A stretch of DNA of 60,898 nucleotides, taken from Phycisphaerae bacterium. Lineage in GTDB: Bacteria > Planctomycetota > Phycisphaerae > SM23-33. Position 1 is the first letter of the stretch. Each line of letters starts with the position of its first letter. Under the pieces are notes generated by a model. It was given only the letters and a program-made list of their open reading frames with translations. It searched no databases and was not told where the DNA came from. The position numbers and the translations under genes are program-made. Of this stretch, positions 9,623 through 17,972 are shown in pieces. The stretch lies in assembly GCA_030745875.1 (NCBI GenBank), contig JASLNT010000029.1, forward strand, positions 1 through 60,898. Direction: 5' to 3'.

Positions 9623-10684
9623 TTACAGCTCCGGCGTCCAGCCGAACTTCGCAGCGTTGCCGGGCACGTCGTAGTCCTCGGGCTTGAACTTCGCGTCCAG
9701 GGCGTCGAGCTTGGCCTTGTCCACCGCAAACACAGGCGAGATCACGAACCTGGGAGCCTGCTTGCCCTTGAGGTGAAGGTAGGCGTAATAGACGTCCATA
9801 AAGCTCATGTAGTAAATGCTCTGGGCCATCGTGACCTTGAACGGACCGCCCTTCTTGATTATCTCGAACGCATGCTTGCCGCCATCGATGCCCGTGGTGA
9901 TTATCTCGTCGGCCCGGCCGGCGGTTTCGATCGCCTCGGCGCCTTCCTGAGCCGCTCCGTCCCACGCGCACCAGATCGCGTCGAGTTTCCCCTTCGGATG
10001 GGCCGCCAGCATGCTCTCAACCGCCTGCAGCGGTGAGATGCTCGTCTGCGAATCGTGATGGTGCACCTGCACCACCTTGATGTCCGGGTACTCCATCAGG
10101 GCGAATCGGGCGCCCTGGCCGCGAAGGTCCCACGCCTCGTTCTCGGGCAGATCGATCATCGCGATATTGCCCTTGCCCTTGAGATGTCGGGCGATATAGT
10201 CCATCGTCCAGGCGCCCATGCGGAAGTCGCTGGAACATATCGATGTCGTCGCCGGAACGCCGGCCACTATCGCGTCGGCTATGAATATCGGAATCCCCGC
10301 ATCGACCGCCCGCTGACACGCCTGGGTGATCCCGGCGGGGTCAGACGGCGTGATGAAGATCGCCCTGGGTTTCATCTCGATGAACGCGTCGATCTGTTCG
10401 GACTGCTTTTTCGGGTCGTAGTTGGCGTTGGCGAAAGTGGGCTCGCCCCCGAACACTTTGAAGGCATCTTCAAAACCCTTCTTCTGGCGCTGGCCCGATT
10501 CGTTCTCCTCCCAGCCCAGCGACACGCAGAACTTACCGTCCATCTTCTCGATATTATCCCACGTCTCGAGCGACACCAGCGGCGGCGTGGCCGAGCTTTC
10601 ACCGGTCTTCTTGCACCCGCCCAGACCGCAAACCAACATCACCGACGCCAACACAACCACACCGCTCACAAGCCGTTTAGTCAT
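9623..10684 (-). CDS. Sugar ABC transporter substrate-binding lipoprotein
   Basis: A 353-residue periplasmic binding protein of the RbsB/RhaS type. The start at 10684 follows AAGGAGAT; the signal peptide ends in LVCGLGGC, so Cys24 is the predicted lipid anchor. The mature part has the two-lobe pattern: an early NANYDPKKQSEQIDAFIEMK segment, IFITPSDPAGITQACQRA, a DAIVAGVPATTSICSSDFRMG hinge region and TTGIDGGKHAFEIIKKGGPF near the end. It is the first gene of the sugar operon and should set transport specificity. The ligand is unknown; sugars or sugar-like deoxy compounds are the family norm. Confidence 0.93.
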   Translation of the reverse strand: MTKRLVSGVVVLASVMLVCGLGGCKKTGESSATPPLVSLETWDNIEKMDGKFCVSLGWEENESGQRQKKGFEDAFKVFGGEPTFANANYDPKKQSEQIDAFIEMKPRAIFITPSDPAGITQACQRAVDAGIPIFIADAIVAGVPATTSICSSDFRMGAWTMDYIARHLKGKGNIAMIDLPENEAWDLRGQGARFALMEYPDIKVVQVHHHDSQTSISPLQAVESMLAAHPKGKLDAIWCAWDGAAQEGAEAIETAGRADEIITTGIDGGKHAFEIIKKGGPFKVTMAQSIYYMSFMDVYYAYLHLKGKQAPRFVISPVFAVDKAKLDALDAKFKPEDYDVPGNAAKFGWTPEL

Positions 10685-11259
10685 CGTAATATCTCCTTCG
10701 CCGGGCAGTTCGGATTTCCGCACACGCACACAACTCGACCATCGCGCCGAGTCCCTTGCGTGATAATGACAATACGTCCGATTCTCTCGACTGGCGTCCT
10801 AGAACCTATCGACTATACTGTCGGGATTCAACGCAAAAGGCAAGGATGCAACATTCCCCGCCCGCGAGCAACCCGATGGTTCACATTTGGTTCACACTTT
10901 TCTCCCCTGTGACATAGCCCGTTTATGGCGATATAATCGGAATAATCCGACCGCCAAGGCCCGAGGGCGATCCGGTTGAATGAGCCTAACTAACTACCAC
11001 CGCAACTGTTACGTTCACGACTGTCATATTTCCCCTTGACGCATACCTGCCGTTTCGGATATGTCACAGGTAGGCCCGTTTTCGCCCTGTTGTGACGCGC
11101 GCTGCGGCGGCGGGTTTTCGCGTCTAATATCCCGGGCGCCGGGGTCAGGAACCGACGCCTGAGGCGTGGCATACGCGCCCCCCGCCGCTGACCATTACCT
11201 GAGGTTCCCTTGACAACGGCGCAGGCGCAACCTTATCCTGATCCGTTCAGGTGATGGAT
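10685..11259. promoter_or_regulatory. Divergent intergenic control region with TGTGA-type boxes
   Basis: These 575 bp separate the sugar operon (leftward) from the TPR lipoprotein gene (rightward); no coding frame is convincing. GGTTCACA occurs twice as direct repeats at 10878-10885 and 10889-10896, one helical turn apart. An 11-bp perfect inverted repeat is formed by CCTGTGACATA at 10906-10916 and TATGTCACAGG at 11060-11070. A leftward -10-like TATAGT lies at 10812-10817 with no clear -35, which suggests activator dependence. The repeats would sit about 70-90 bases upstream of that start site. The regulator (CRP-like or LacI/DeoR-like) is not identified. Confidence 0.5.
11210..11239 (+). promoter_or_regulatory. 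Sigma-70-like promoter of the TPR lipoprotein gene
   Basis: TTGACA at 11210-11215 and TATCCT at 11234-11239 with an 18-bp spacer. Transcription would begin near 11246, giving a very short leader before the ATG at 11260. Confidence 0.6.
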
Positions 11260-12009
11260 ATGCGCGGGAAGCTAAAGCAATTACATGTAGCGGCGATCGT
11301 AACCGGTTGCGGGCTCATCGTGCTGTCGGTTTTCCTGTGCGGATGCAATTCCCACCGCAAACGCAACGAAAACGTCGACAGAAACGCCGACAGGAACTCT
11401 TCAGCCCGAGGAGACCCCAACGCCGATAAGCTGGCCGCCGAAATTGACGCCAGAACATGGTTCAAAGCCGCCCTTCGCTATTACAAGGAAGGCCGCTACG
11501 CCGACACCGTAGACACGTGCAAGAGAATTGTCGCCCGCAAACCCGACCACTTTGAAGCCTACCGCCGCATGGGCATCGCCTGCGGAAAGCTAGGCCGATA
11601 CGCCGACGAGATCGAAGCCTACAAGAAAGTTCTCGCCCTCAAACCCGACCTCGCCGAAACCTACGCCGCCATGGGCGTCGCATATCACCATCTCGGGCGG
11701 TTCGAGGACGAACTTGCCGCCTACAAACAATCCGTCGCCATAAAGCCCGATTTCGTCGAAGGCCATAGCGTCATCGCTTCGGCCTGCGGTAGGCGCGGCC
11801 GGTTCACCGAGGCGATCACAGCCTACAAGAAGGTCATCGCCCTGACGCCATGGGAGGCCCGCCCGCATGTTGGCATAGGCGTGGCCTACAGCTCACTCAA
11901 ACAATACGACCTGGCCCGCGCCGCCTTCGAAAAAGCCATCTCCATAAACCCAAACGGCGAATACGCCGCACATGCCCGCAAGTTCATGAGCAAACTCCCA
12001 AAACAGTGA
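11260..12009 (+). CDS. Tetratricopeptide-repeat lipoprotein
   Basis: A 249-residue protein. The ATG at 11260 has AGGTGA five bases upstream; a GTG at 11251 and an ATG at 11254 are in frame but sit inside that site. The signal peptide ends with VFLCGC, so Cys29 is the likely lipidated residue. From about residue 70 there are five consecutive TPR units (ARTWFKAALRYYKEGRYAD, FEAYRRMGIACGKLGRY, AETYAAMGVAYHHLGRF and so on) spaced 34 residues. It probably works as a periplasm-facing protein-protein scaffold. No enzymatic domain is present, and neighbours give no partner. Confidence 0.85.
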   Translation: MRGKLKQLHVAAIVTGCGLIVLSVFLCGCNSHRKRNENVDRNADRNSSARGDPNADKLAAEIDARTWFKAALRYYKEGRYADTVDTCKRIVARKPDHFEAYRRMGIACGKLGRYADEIEAYKKVLALKPDLAETYAAMGVAYHHLGRFEDELAAYKQSVAIKPDFVEGHSVIASACGRRGRFTEAITAYKKVIALTPWEARPHVGIGVAYSSLKQYDLARAAFEKAISINPNGEYAAHARKFMSKLPKQ

Positions 12010-12088
12010 CCGGTCATCCGCCCATCGGAGCCTGTCTCCTCACAACTTACTCGGGCTCGCTTATCTCGACGAACTTATCGCCCGTCGG

Positions 12089-13345
12089 TCAACGCAGCCG
12101 CTTGCCCGTCCGCACATCAAACGATCCGCCCCCATCCGACAGCGTAATAACGTCCTGCTCGATCGACATCCCGCCAGCCGCCCTGCGCAGTCGACATATC
12201 CAGAGGGTTTTTCCTGTAAGAGTGTCGGTGGCCTTGATGGTCTTACCGTCATCGATCAGCCAGATTGTAATCCCCTTCCAGACCAGCTTCCGCGCCGTCC
12301 CGGGGCGTTTCCCGCTCCCCCCGCCTCCCATCTTGGGCGCCGAGCCAAGTTGCTTGTCGATTCTCGCCAAAGACGCCCGAGCCCGAGCCAGTTGGACGCC
12401 TCTTTTCATGTGCAACTCACCGAATCGCCGGTAGCAGTCTCTTGCCCGCTTAAGCAGCGGATCTCTGAGAGCCGACGGAACGTTGCGCGACAGCTCCTTG
12501 TAGTACCAGTCGCCCAGTGTCAGGCAGCCGGCCGCATCGAGACCACCGAGCTTCCTCCCCGCCAGCCGCACCCGCGCGCCAAGTGACTGGTCGATATCGT
12601 CAGTAACCAGCCGCGCCGCTTCAGTCGGGTTGTCGAAAACCACCAGGTACAGGAGAATCAATTCCTTGCGGGCGGATTTGTTACGGGCGTTCTTCTTGAG
12701 CGCCGCGTGCAGCGACTTGCGTTTGGCGTCCTGTGCGGCCATGGCGTCGGCGCGCTTGCTTTTGGCGCGTATTACGCGCGACCTGGGCGACTGGATCTGC
12801 GTTGCGACCTTGACCGCCTTATCGCAGAGCACCCTGGCCGCAACCGCGTCGCATTGGGCGATCCTGATGTCCGCCAACTCCTCCAGCCGGTCCAGATACG
12901 TCTTACCCGCAGCCGCCCTGCGTGCTCCGATGCTGTTGTCGAACCGGCGTGCGGCGCCGATGAGATCCTCCTGCATCGCCTTGATCTTACGGTCAGCGGC
13001 CCTTTTCTTGAGCAGCGCGGCGGCGTCCCTGACCGCAACCGCTTTCTTCAGCAGCGCCAAGGCCTCTTTGGCGATGTCGGAGCCTTCGGGACCGGCGGAG
13101 CCGAACTGGCTGGCCTTTTCGTACAGGAGCATCTGCAGGTCGGGCAATTGGGGGATCATCTTGGCGGTTTTGAGCAGCTTCTTCGCAAACGCCGCATCGT
13201 CAGCAGTGCTCTTGCTAGCCAGGACTTTTTTCGCTTCGGCGCCGAACTGTTTTTCGTAGTCGCCCCCCGCATCCGCCCAAACAACTCCGCCCCCAAGCAC
13301 CAGCCCCGCCAGAACCGTAACTATCGATCGCGCCGCCTGGTTCAT
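12089..13345 (-). CDS. Exported helical-repeat protein with short C-terminal PQQ-blade-like segment
   Basis: About 418 residues from the ATG at 13345, which has AAAGGTG seven bases upstream; an ATG at 13351 directly abuts that site. A signal peptide (VLAGLVLGGGVVWADA) is followed by a long Ala/Lys/Arg-rich helical region with TPR character. Residues around 265-350 (AARLVTDDIDQ, LGDWYYKELS, RASLARIDKQL) match the protein at 55772-57163 (LNDDVDQ, LGDWYYKALT, MSLARIDKEL), so the two are paralogs. The last 65 residues (WLIDDGKTIKATDTLTGKTLW) resemble one or two blades of a PQQ-type propeller. Function is unknown; it converges on the TPR lipoprotein gene. Confidence 0.75.
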   Translation of the reverse strand: MNQAARSIVTVLAGLVLGGGVVWADAGGDYEKQFGAEAKKVLASKSTADDAAFAKKLLKTAKMIPQLPDLQMLLYEKASQFGSAGPEGSDIAKEALALLKKAVAVRDAAALLKKRAADRKIKAMQEDLIGAARRFDNSIGARRAAAGKTYLDRLEELADIRIAQCDAVAARVLCDKAVKVATQIQSPRSRVIRAKSKRADAMAAQDAKRKSLHAALKKNARNKSARKELILLYLVVFDNPTEAARLVTDDIDQSLGARVRLAGRKLGGLDAAGCLTLGDWYYKELSRNVPSALRDPLLKRARDCYRRFGELHMKRGVQLARARASLARIDKQLGSAPKMGGGGSGKRPGTARKLVWKGITIWLIDDGKTIKATDTLTGKTLWICRLRRAAGGMSIEQDVITLSDGGGSFDVRTGKRLR

Positions 13346-13955
13346 TGTCATCACCTTTGATTTAAAGTGAAATTCCCAGTCGCCCCTGCCCGAAAGCCCC
13401 ACAGGGCAACCTGTCATGAATTATACCGCCCGTCGCCCCCCGCTTTCCACCTTCCACCCTTATACTATCTCGCCCAGTGCAATCTGTCTGGCGGTTAGGA
13501 ACGGAAACAATGGCGTCTTACGGACTTCCGCCTTCGCACGCGATCGCCCTTGGAATAAAAATTTTCCTTCTTGACAGATTGGGATTCTCTGGTATAATAG
13601 TTGCGCTTAATTCGCTTGGATGTTTTTTGTCGATGTCGCTCGTGTTTTCTTATGTTCTTCATTTTGGCTCAGGGAGGAGCCCACGGTCCTGTTTTGGAAG
13701 GCGTTGAAGTCGCACGCTTGCTCGCTTACTCGCTTATCCGCTCGCAGGCTGCTTCTTACTGAAACCTTGCCGTTTACCTCCAAGTTCGACAGGGTTTCAA
13801 CGTCATTTCCAATTCGGGAGGAGTTGCTTAATACACGGCCGCCGGCCGTTGCCCTTCGATCGCCTCGAGTGGATCGGGGCAAGCAGGGCTCACAACAGGC
13901 AACCCCGGATGCAAACATCAGAAATGGAGAATCTTGTTAGAAAAGGAGATGTGCG
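13346..13955. promoter_or_regulatory. 610-bp non-coding region containing the long leader of the PEP-CTERM gene
   Basis: No convincing gene lies here. A 106-residue rightward frame at 13620-13940 has no ribosome site and an unnatural composition. A strong promoter at 13571-13598 implies a leader of about 350 nt. In that leader are four tandem imperfect octamers (CGCTTGCT, CGCTTACT, CGCTTATC, CGCTCGCA) at 13715-13746, and a hairpin with a 9-bp stem at 13761-13769 and 13790-13798. A GGCTC/GAGCC hairpin precedes them. The ribosome site AAAAGGAGATG ends just before the ATG at 13956. Confidence 0.55.
13571..13598 (+). promoter_or_regulatory. Consensus promoter of the PEP-CTERM gene
   Basis: TTGACA at 13571-13576, a 16-bp spacer and TATAAT at 13593-13598: a perfect consensus pair. 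The spacer end and -10, ATTCTCTGGTATAAT (13584-13598), recur exactly in the promoter of the LEPR-XLL gene at 41608-41622. Confidence 0.8.
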
Positions 13956-14885
13956 ATGAGTGTTTTACAAAGAGTATTGGCGGTATCGGTTTGCATTCTA
14001 TTTCTGGGTAATGCCGCCCTTGGCGACTGGGACGTCGGCGATCCGCTCAAGTGGAGCCACGTCCAGTTCCCCGACCTCAGCCCGACCGGGATGGACGTAA
14101 AAGCCGGAAACGTGCTCGATCCCATCCCCGACCCCAACAGACCGATAATGAAGAAGGTGCTGGCTGACGATTTCGAGTGCACCGTGCCCGGACTGGTCAG
14201 GGACATTCACATCTGGGGTTCGTGGAAGCACGACATACTGCCCGAGAATCGGGACCCCGCGGGCAGCGCATTTCCCGATCCGGGTCTGGTTGCGTTCCAC
14301 TTGAAGATATGGAGCGACATAGCGGTAGGCCCGGGCGGTCCGGAATACAGCATGCCCGGGCAGATACTGTGGGAAATGGACTTCATGCCGGGCAGCTTCA
14401 CGTTCCGTCCGGAGGACACCCAGTTCCGTGAAGACTGGTATGATCCGAACACTAACCTGTGGCTGGACGACAATCACTTGGGAGCCTTCCAGTACAACTT
14501 CGATATCCCCCTTGCCGATGCGTTCATGCAGCGAGGTACGGCGGATAATCCGATAGTTTACTGGGTGTCGGTTGACGCCATGCCGATGGGCTATCCCACA
14601 CCGCTGGGCGAAGAACCGGAATTCGGATGGAAGACCACGCATCCGCAAAATCACTGGAACGACGATGCGACGTACTCAGACTGGATTTGGGATGATGCGG
14701 CCGGCCCGGCTGGATCGGGCGGGGCGTGGGTGCCCGCCGGTCCGTGGTTGGAGATGAGGTATCCTCTCGGACACGAGTTTGAGAACCTGAGCGTCGACCT
14801 TTCGATGGCGATCACTCCGGAACCTACGACGATGGTCTTGCTGGGAATGGGCGCTGTGGGCCTGCTCCGGCGACGGAGGAAATAG
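13956..14885 (+). CDS. PEP-CTERM sorting-domain protein of conserved planctomycete type
   Basis: A 309-residue exported protein with an N-terminal signal peptide (VLAVSVCILFLGNAALG) and a C-terminal sorting tail: TPEPTTMVLLGMGAVGLLRRRRK, that is a PEP motif, a hydrophobic helix and an Arg cluster. The tail predicts processing by an exosortase and release to the cell surface or outside. The body carries ADDFECTVPGLVRDIHIWGSW and FHLKIWSDI segments that are typical of a large family of planctomycete PEP-CTERM proteins with a beta-sandwich look. No exosortase gene is in the window. A strong terminator follows the stop, so the gene is monocistronic. Confidence 0.9.
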   Translation: MSVLQRVLAVSVCILFLGNAALGDWDVGDPLKWSHVQFPDLSPTGMDVKAGNVLDPIPDPNRPIMKKVLADDFECTVPGLVRDIHIWGSWKHDILPENRDPAGSAFPDPGLVAFHLKIWSDIAVGPGGPEYSMPGQILWEMDFMPGSFTFRPEDTQFREDWYDPNTNLWLDDNHLGAFQYNFDIPLADAFMQRGTADNPIVYWVSVDAMPMGYPTPLGEEPEFGWKTTHPQNHWNDDATYSDWIWDDAAGPAGSGGAWVPAGPWLEMRYPLGHEFENLSVDLSMAITPEPTTMVLLGMGAVGLLRRRRK

Positions 14886-14921
14886 ATCGGGCAATGAATG
14901 ACGTTTTTGCCCGAGGGAGGC

Positions 14922-14953
14922 GAGTGCGGCGGTCATACAGGACCGTCGCACTC
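14922..14953 (+). terminator. Rho-independent terminator after the PEP-CTERM gene
   Basis: A 13-bp stem at 14922-14934 and 14941-14953 with one G-T pair and the loop ATACAG, followed by TTATTAT. It lies 37 bases after the PEP-CTERM stop codon. Confidence 0.85.
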
Positions 14954-15057
14954 TTATTATGTGGGCGGTGGGGGCTGTTGGCGGGCGAGTCGTGAAAGGC
15001 TTCGCATGTCGCTTGCGGGGACTGTACAATAGCACGCGAATCCTTCGGTGGAGCCTG

Positions 15058-16521
15058 ATGAGTCGAACTACCAGCACATTCAGAGCCTTGTTTCGCGACA
15101 TTCGACGGTTGGTTTCTCCGTTGGATGTCATGTATCACGTTGGGAACATGATTTACCGTAAGTCTTTGCGGTATACGTTACTGGTTGTCGGGATCAGTTT
15201 GTTGGGTTTCCTGGCCAGTCGATTTTCTTTGCCCGGATTGACGATGCGCCAGGCAATCGCCCTGCCGCTTATTATCGGCGGGCTGGCGCTGGTTTGCGGA
15301 AGCGCCTTGAAGGTTATACCGGGTTTGATATCTTCACGCCTGCAGACTGTCGCCCAGGCGTCCGATCTGAATCTGATGGAGGACTATCGCAAGACCCAGA
15401 CCTCCGAACATCTTGAAGCATTGTGGAATCGCGTGTTTCGGTTCGAGTGCTGCCAAGACAGCGTCGATATGGATGCTGACGGCGATGTCGACGTCGACGA
15501 TGAGCGCCAGGCGATCCAGTTGCTCAAGTCGGATTTTCTCGCACGAGCCGACGAGGCGCTCTCCTCGCACTTACCGCAAATTCGACAGATGCATCTGCTG
15601 GGTCTTGACCTTCGCTATCTGGAGGACTGGCGTGACGGAGCGTATCTGGACTGCAGCGACACGAAACTCCGCGAACAGTTTGAAGGCAACTCCACGCTTA
15701 CGGCCGTTCGGCGCGAAGTCGGACTCTGGGGGGCGGGCGGTATGCGGCGGTTTGCGATGCGGAAAATGTCGCGCGGGTTGTGGTTTCGGTTCATCACCCG
15801 TATGGTCGCCATGGAGATCGGCTCGTCGGTCGAGCGGTTGAACAGGATGTACAAGACCGACCTGTTCAACTCGCAGGTTCTGCTCTGGCCCGCCGAGGCC
15901 GATTCGCCCTGGCTGGGCGAGTTTGAGGGGGCTCGCGACGAGGTCTTGCGGAAGCGCGAGAGGGCGATCCGCAACGTGTTCGGGCCGGACATCGAAACCG
16001 CGGGCGAAGTGCTCGACCGGATGCTGTACGCGGACTTCGCAATCGCCTCCGAACTGCGGATGCGTTACGACGTTGGATACTGCACGGGCGAGCTTGGTTA
16101 CGATGCGGTGGGCGATTTGGAGTCCGGATGTCGCGAACCGCGCGACCTGAAAGTCGCCCGCCGCCTGTCCCGGAGAGCGGGCAAGGGGCGGATCGCGCTA
16201 AAGCGGTTCCTGAGCGAGCATCGCAGCGAACTGCTCGATCCGGAAAACTCACTGGAGCTGCGAGCGGTTGAAACCGCATTCCACATCAATAAAGACGGTC
16301 TGCGAAAAGGGATTGTCGGACGGGTAATCCGCGGGCAGGCCGAAGAGAAAAAACGTCCCGCAAGCGAGTTGCTGGCGCTCGTTGACACAGCAGTCGCCAA
16401 CCATCGGAGCTATACGCGCAAGTTGGTGGCGGTTCGGATGCATCACGAACTGACTCGCCTGGCGCGAAGCGGGTACTACAAACTGCTGTCGGATCTGGCG
16501 TACGGGGACGACAGGTGTTAG
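15058..16521 (+). CDS. Membrane protein of unknown function with an acidic Asp-rich loop
   Basis: A 487-residue protein from the ATG at 15058, which has GGTGGAG just upstream; the frame is open back to 14959 without a site. Two N-terminal membrane helices (YTLLVVGISLLGFLASRF and AIALPLIIGGLALVCGSAL) are followed by a mostly helical cytoplasmic or periplasmic domain of about 390 residues rich in Arg and Glu. Near residue 135 it has DMDADGDVDVDDE, which looks like an EF-hand or dockerin-type calcium loop. I do not recognise the family. A possible promoter (TTCGCA, 18 bp, TACAAT) precedes it. It converges on the cyclase-family gene. Confidence 0.75.
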   Translation: MSRTTSTFRALFRDIRRLVSPLDVMYHVGNMIYRKSLRYTLLVVGISLLGFLASRFSLPGLTMRQAIALPLIIGGLALVCGSALKVIPGLISSRLQTVAQASDLNLMEDYRKTQTSEHLEALWNRVFRFECCQDSVDMDADGDVDVDDERQAIQLLKSDFLARADEALSSHLPQIRQMHLLGLDLRYLEDWRDGAYLDCSDTKLREQFEGNSTLTAVRREVGLWGAGGMRRFAMRKMSRGLWFRFITRMVAMEIGSSVERLNRMYKTDLFNSQVLLWPAEADSPWLGEFEGARDEVLRKRERAIRNVFGPDIETAGEVLDRMLYADFAIASELRMRYDVGYCTGELGYDAVGDLESGCREPRDLKVARRLSRRAGKGRIALKRFLSEHRSELLDPENSLELRAVETAFHINKDGLRKGIVGRVIRGQAEEKKRPASELLALVDTAVANHRSYTRKLVAVRMHHELTRLARSGYYKLLSDLAYGDDRC

Positions 16522-16534
16522 GGATTTTCAGGTG

Positions 16535-17152
16535 TCAACCCTGATGTGAGACCTGGCGCCTGTCGACAAGTATGACCCGTGCGGGCGAGGCTTCGGCGCT
16601 TGGAATGTTCAGGGGCAGGCAGATCAGATGGTGCTGACCGGGCGGAGGTGCGGTCAGGTTCAGGGATTCGATGATTACTACTCGTGCGGCAAGGAGTGTG
16701 CGGTGGACTTCGGCGTCCTGGTCAGAGAGGCCGATCGACAGCGAATCGATGCCGATCAGCTTGACGCCCGCGTCGACGAGCCATTGGGCGGCGGACCGGT
16801 CCAGGGCGGTTTCATCGGGCGAATCAGGCGTACGGAGCAGGAGGCGGGCTGCAGTTTGCGGGAGGGAGAGATTCTCCAATACGGACGGAGTGATCGGGCC
16901 CGGGGCGGGAATATCCGCCAGCGTTGCCTCACCGGTTAGAATGTCGAGCGGGATGTCCGCAATGCTCGGGGCGCCGGGGATGTAATGCGACGGCGCGTCT
17001 ATGTGCGTGCCCGCATGGAGCGACATTGTAATTTCGCTGAGCGTGAATTCATCACCATCTGCAACGTCGCTGAGGCGATCGATCCGCACGGGCGGGTCGC
17101 CCGGGTATGTCGGCGTGGAGGCGCTTAGCGGTGTTGAGATGTCGTAGATCAT
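16535..17152 (-). CDS. Cyclase-family metal-dependent hydrolase (kynurenine formamidase-like)
   Basis: A 205-residue protein of the PF04199 cyclase/KynB family. The metal motif HAGTHIDAPSHY (near residues 46-57) is the family signature, and the opening IYDISTPLSASTPTYPGDPP is typical of arylformamidases. The family hydrolyses N-formylkynurenine or related amides, esters and lactones in the cytoplasm. No tryptophan-catabolism genes are nearby, so the substrate is open. It lies 181 bp downstream of the ClpP-lipoprotein operon on the same strand. Confidence 0.88.
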   Translation of the reverse strand: MIYDISTPLSASTPTYPGDPPVRIDRLSDVADGDEFTLSEITMSLHAGTHIDAPSHYIPGAPSIADIPLDILTGEATLADIPAPGPITPSVLENLSLPQTAARLLLRTPDSPDETALDRSAAQWLVDAGVKLIGIDSLSIGLSDQDAEVHRTLLAARVVIIESLNLTAPPPGQHHLICLPLNIPSAEASPARVILVDRRQVSHQG

Positions 17153-17167
17153 TTAATCTCTCTATGG

Positions 17168-17213
17168 CGATTGGCTGCGGCGCGGCGGCGAGTCACGACC
17201 TGGTCGCCAATCG
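17168..17213. repeat. 8-bp inverted repeat in the gap between lipoprotein and cyclase genes
   Basis: CGATTGGC at 17168-17175 and GCCAATCG at 17206-17213 form a perfect inverted repeat with a 30-bp loop. There is no T run. It may be a weak leftward end point for the trigger factor-ClpP operon or an operator; the call is tentative. Confidence 0.3.
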
Positions 17214-17333
17214 GCCCGCGCGGGTGTCGACCGCTGAACGGGGATGCGAACCATTGGTTCAATCCGGCGATAGACGGTAACTCTCCCGCAGTCACCGGTC
17301 GCTGCTCACTGGCGACTGATCACCGATTATTGA

Positions 17334-17972
17334 TCAGCTGGTCGGCAGATCGATTTTGCAGACTTTCTGCGTGGACAGCGTCTTTCCGGTCAGATAGTCG
17401 ACGAATTCCACGCGAACGGTAATGCCCGCGTTCTTCGGCGGGCCGGACTTCCACGGGCAAGTGAACGTGTAATGGTACGCCATGAATCCGCTTGCGAAGG
17501 CCTTGGCGACCTCGTCGACGTCCCATTTGTACTCGCCGATGAGCGTTTTGTCCGCCGGTAGGGCCAGGTCGTACAGTTGGATGGTTACGGATCCGGCGGC
17601 TTTGATCGTGTCGCCTTTTGCGTCGACCGGGCGGAGGAACACTTTCACCCCGTCGTCTCCGGATTGTCCGTCGAGGTCCGCCCCGCCGGTGTATTGCCCG
17701 AGTTTGAGGCTCTTGACGTCGTAGAGTTTCTTCAGGCGGTCCGGACCGATGCCGACAAGGGTGTCTATCTGCTTTTGCTTGAGGGCGGCGTATTTTTTGG
17801 CGGTGATTGCGTCCTGGCGTGCGGTTTGGGCTTCGGCGCGGGCGGCGGCGAGATCGGCGGTGAGTTGCTTGATCTTCTCATCCTGCTGAAAGATGTTAGT
17901 TCCGCCGCAGCCGGTAAGAGCGGCTGAGACTAAAACAGCCGAAACCATCACCGCCGTGCCGCGGGAGATCAT
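17334..17972 (-). CDS. Small lipoprotein with N-terminal coiled coil
   Basis: A 212-residue protein with a lipobox ALTGC. After it comes a coiled coil of about 50 residues ([20 protein letters not shown]), then a beta-rich domain that includes [20 protein letters not shown] and [17 protein letters not shown]. Its ATG overlaps the stop of clpP by four bases (ATGA), so it is translationally coupled to the peptidase. The function is unknown; envelope anchoring with a cytoplasmic protease partner is unusual. Similar lipoproteins are common as hypotheticals in planctomycetes, as far as I can recall. Confidence 0.8.
   Translation of the reverse strand: MISRGTAVMVSAVLVSAALTGCGGTNIFQQDEKIKQLTADLAAARAEAQTARQDAITAKKYAALKQKQIDTLVGIGPDRLKKLYDVKSLKLGQYTGGADLDGQSGDDGVKVFLRPVDAKGDTIKAAGSVTIQLYDLALPADKTLIGEYKWDVDEVAKAFASGFMAYHYTFTCPWKSGPPKNAGITVRVEFVDYLTGKTLSTQKVCKIDLPTS

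Noticed and set aside
9576..9971. N-terminal extension of the ABC ATPase
   Set aside because: Overlaps the binding-protein gene and is Arg/Gly-rich noise; GTG at 9575 has a good ribosome site and gives the usual length.
13715..13746. CRISPR-like array from the octamer repeats
   Set aside because: Repeats are only eight bases, imperfect and without spacers.
13620..13940. A 106-residue rightward reading frame in the leader of the PEP-CTERM gene
   Set aside because: No ribosome site, odd composition and position inside a structured leader.
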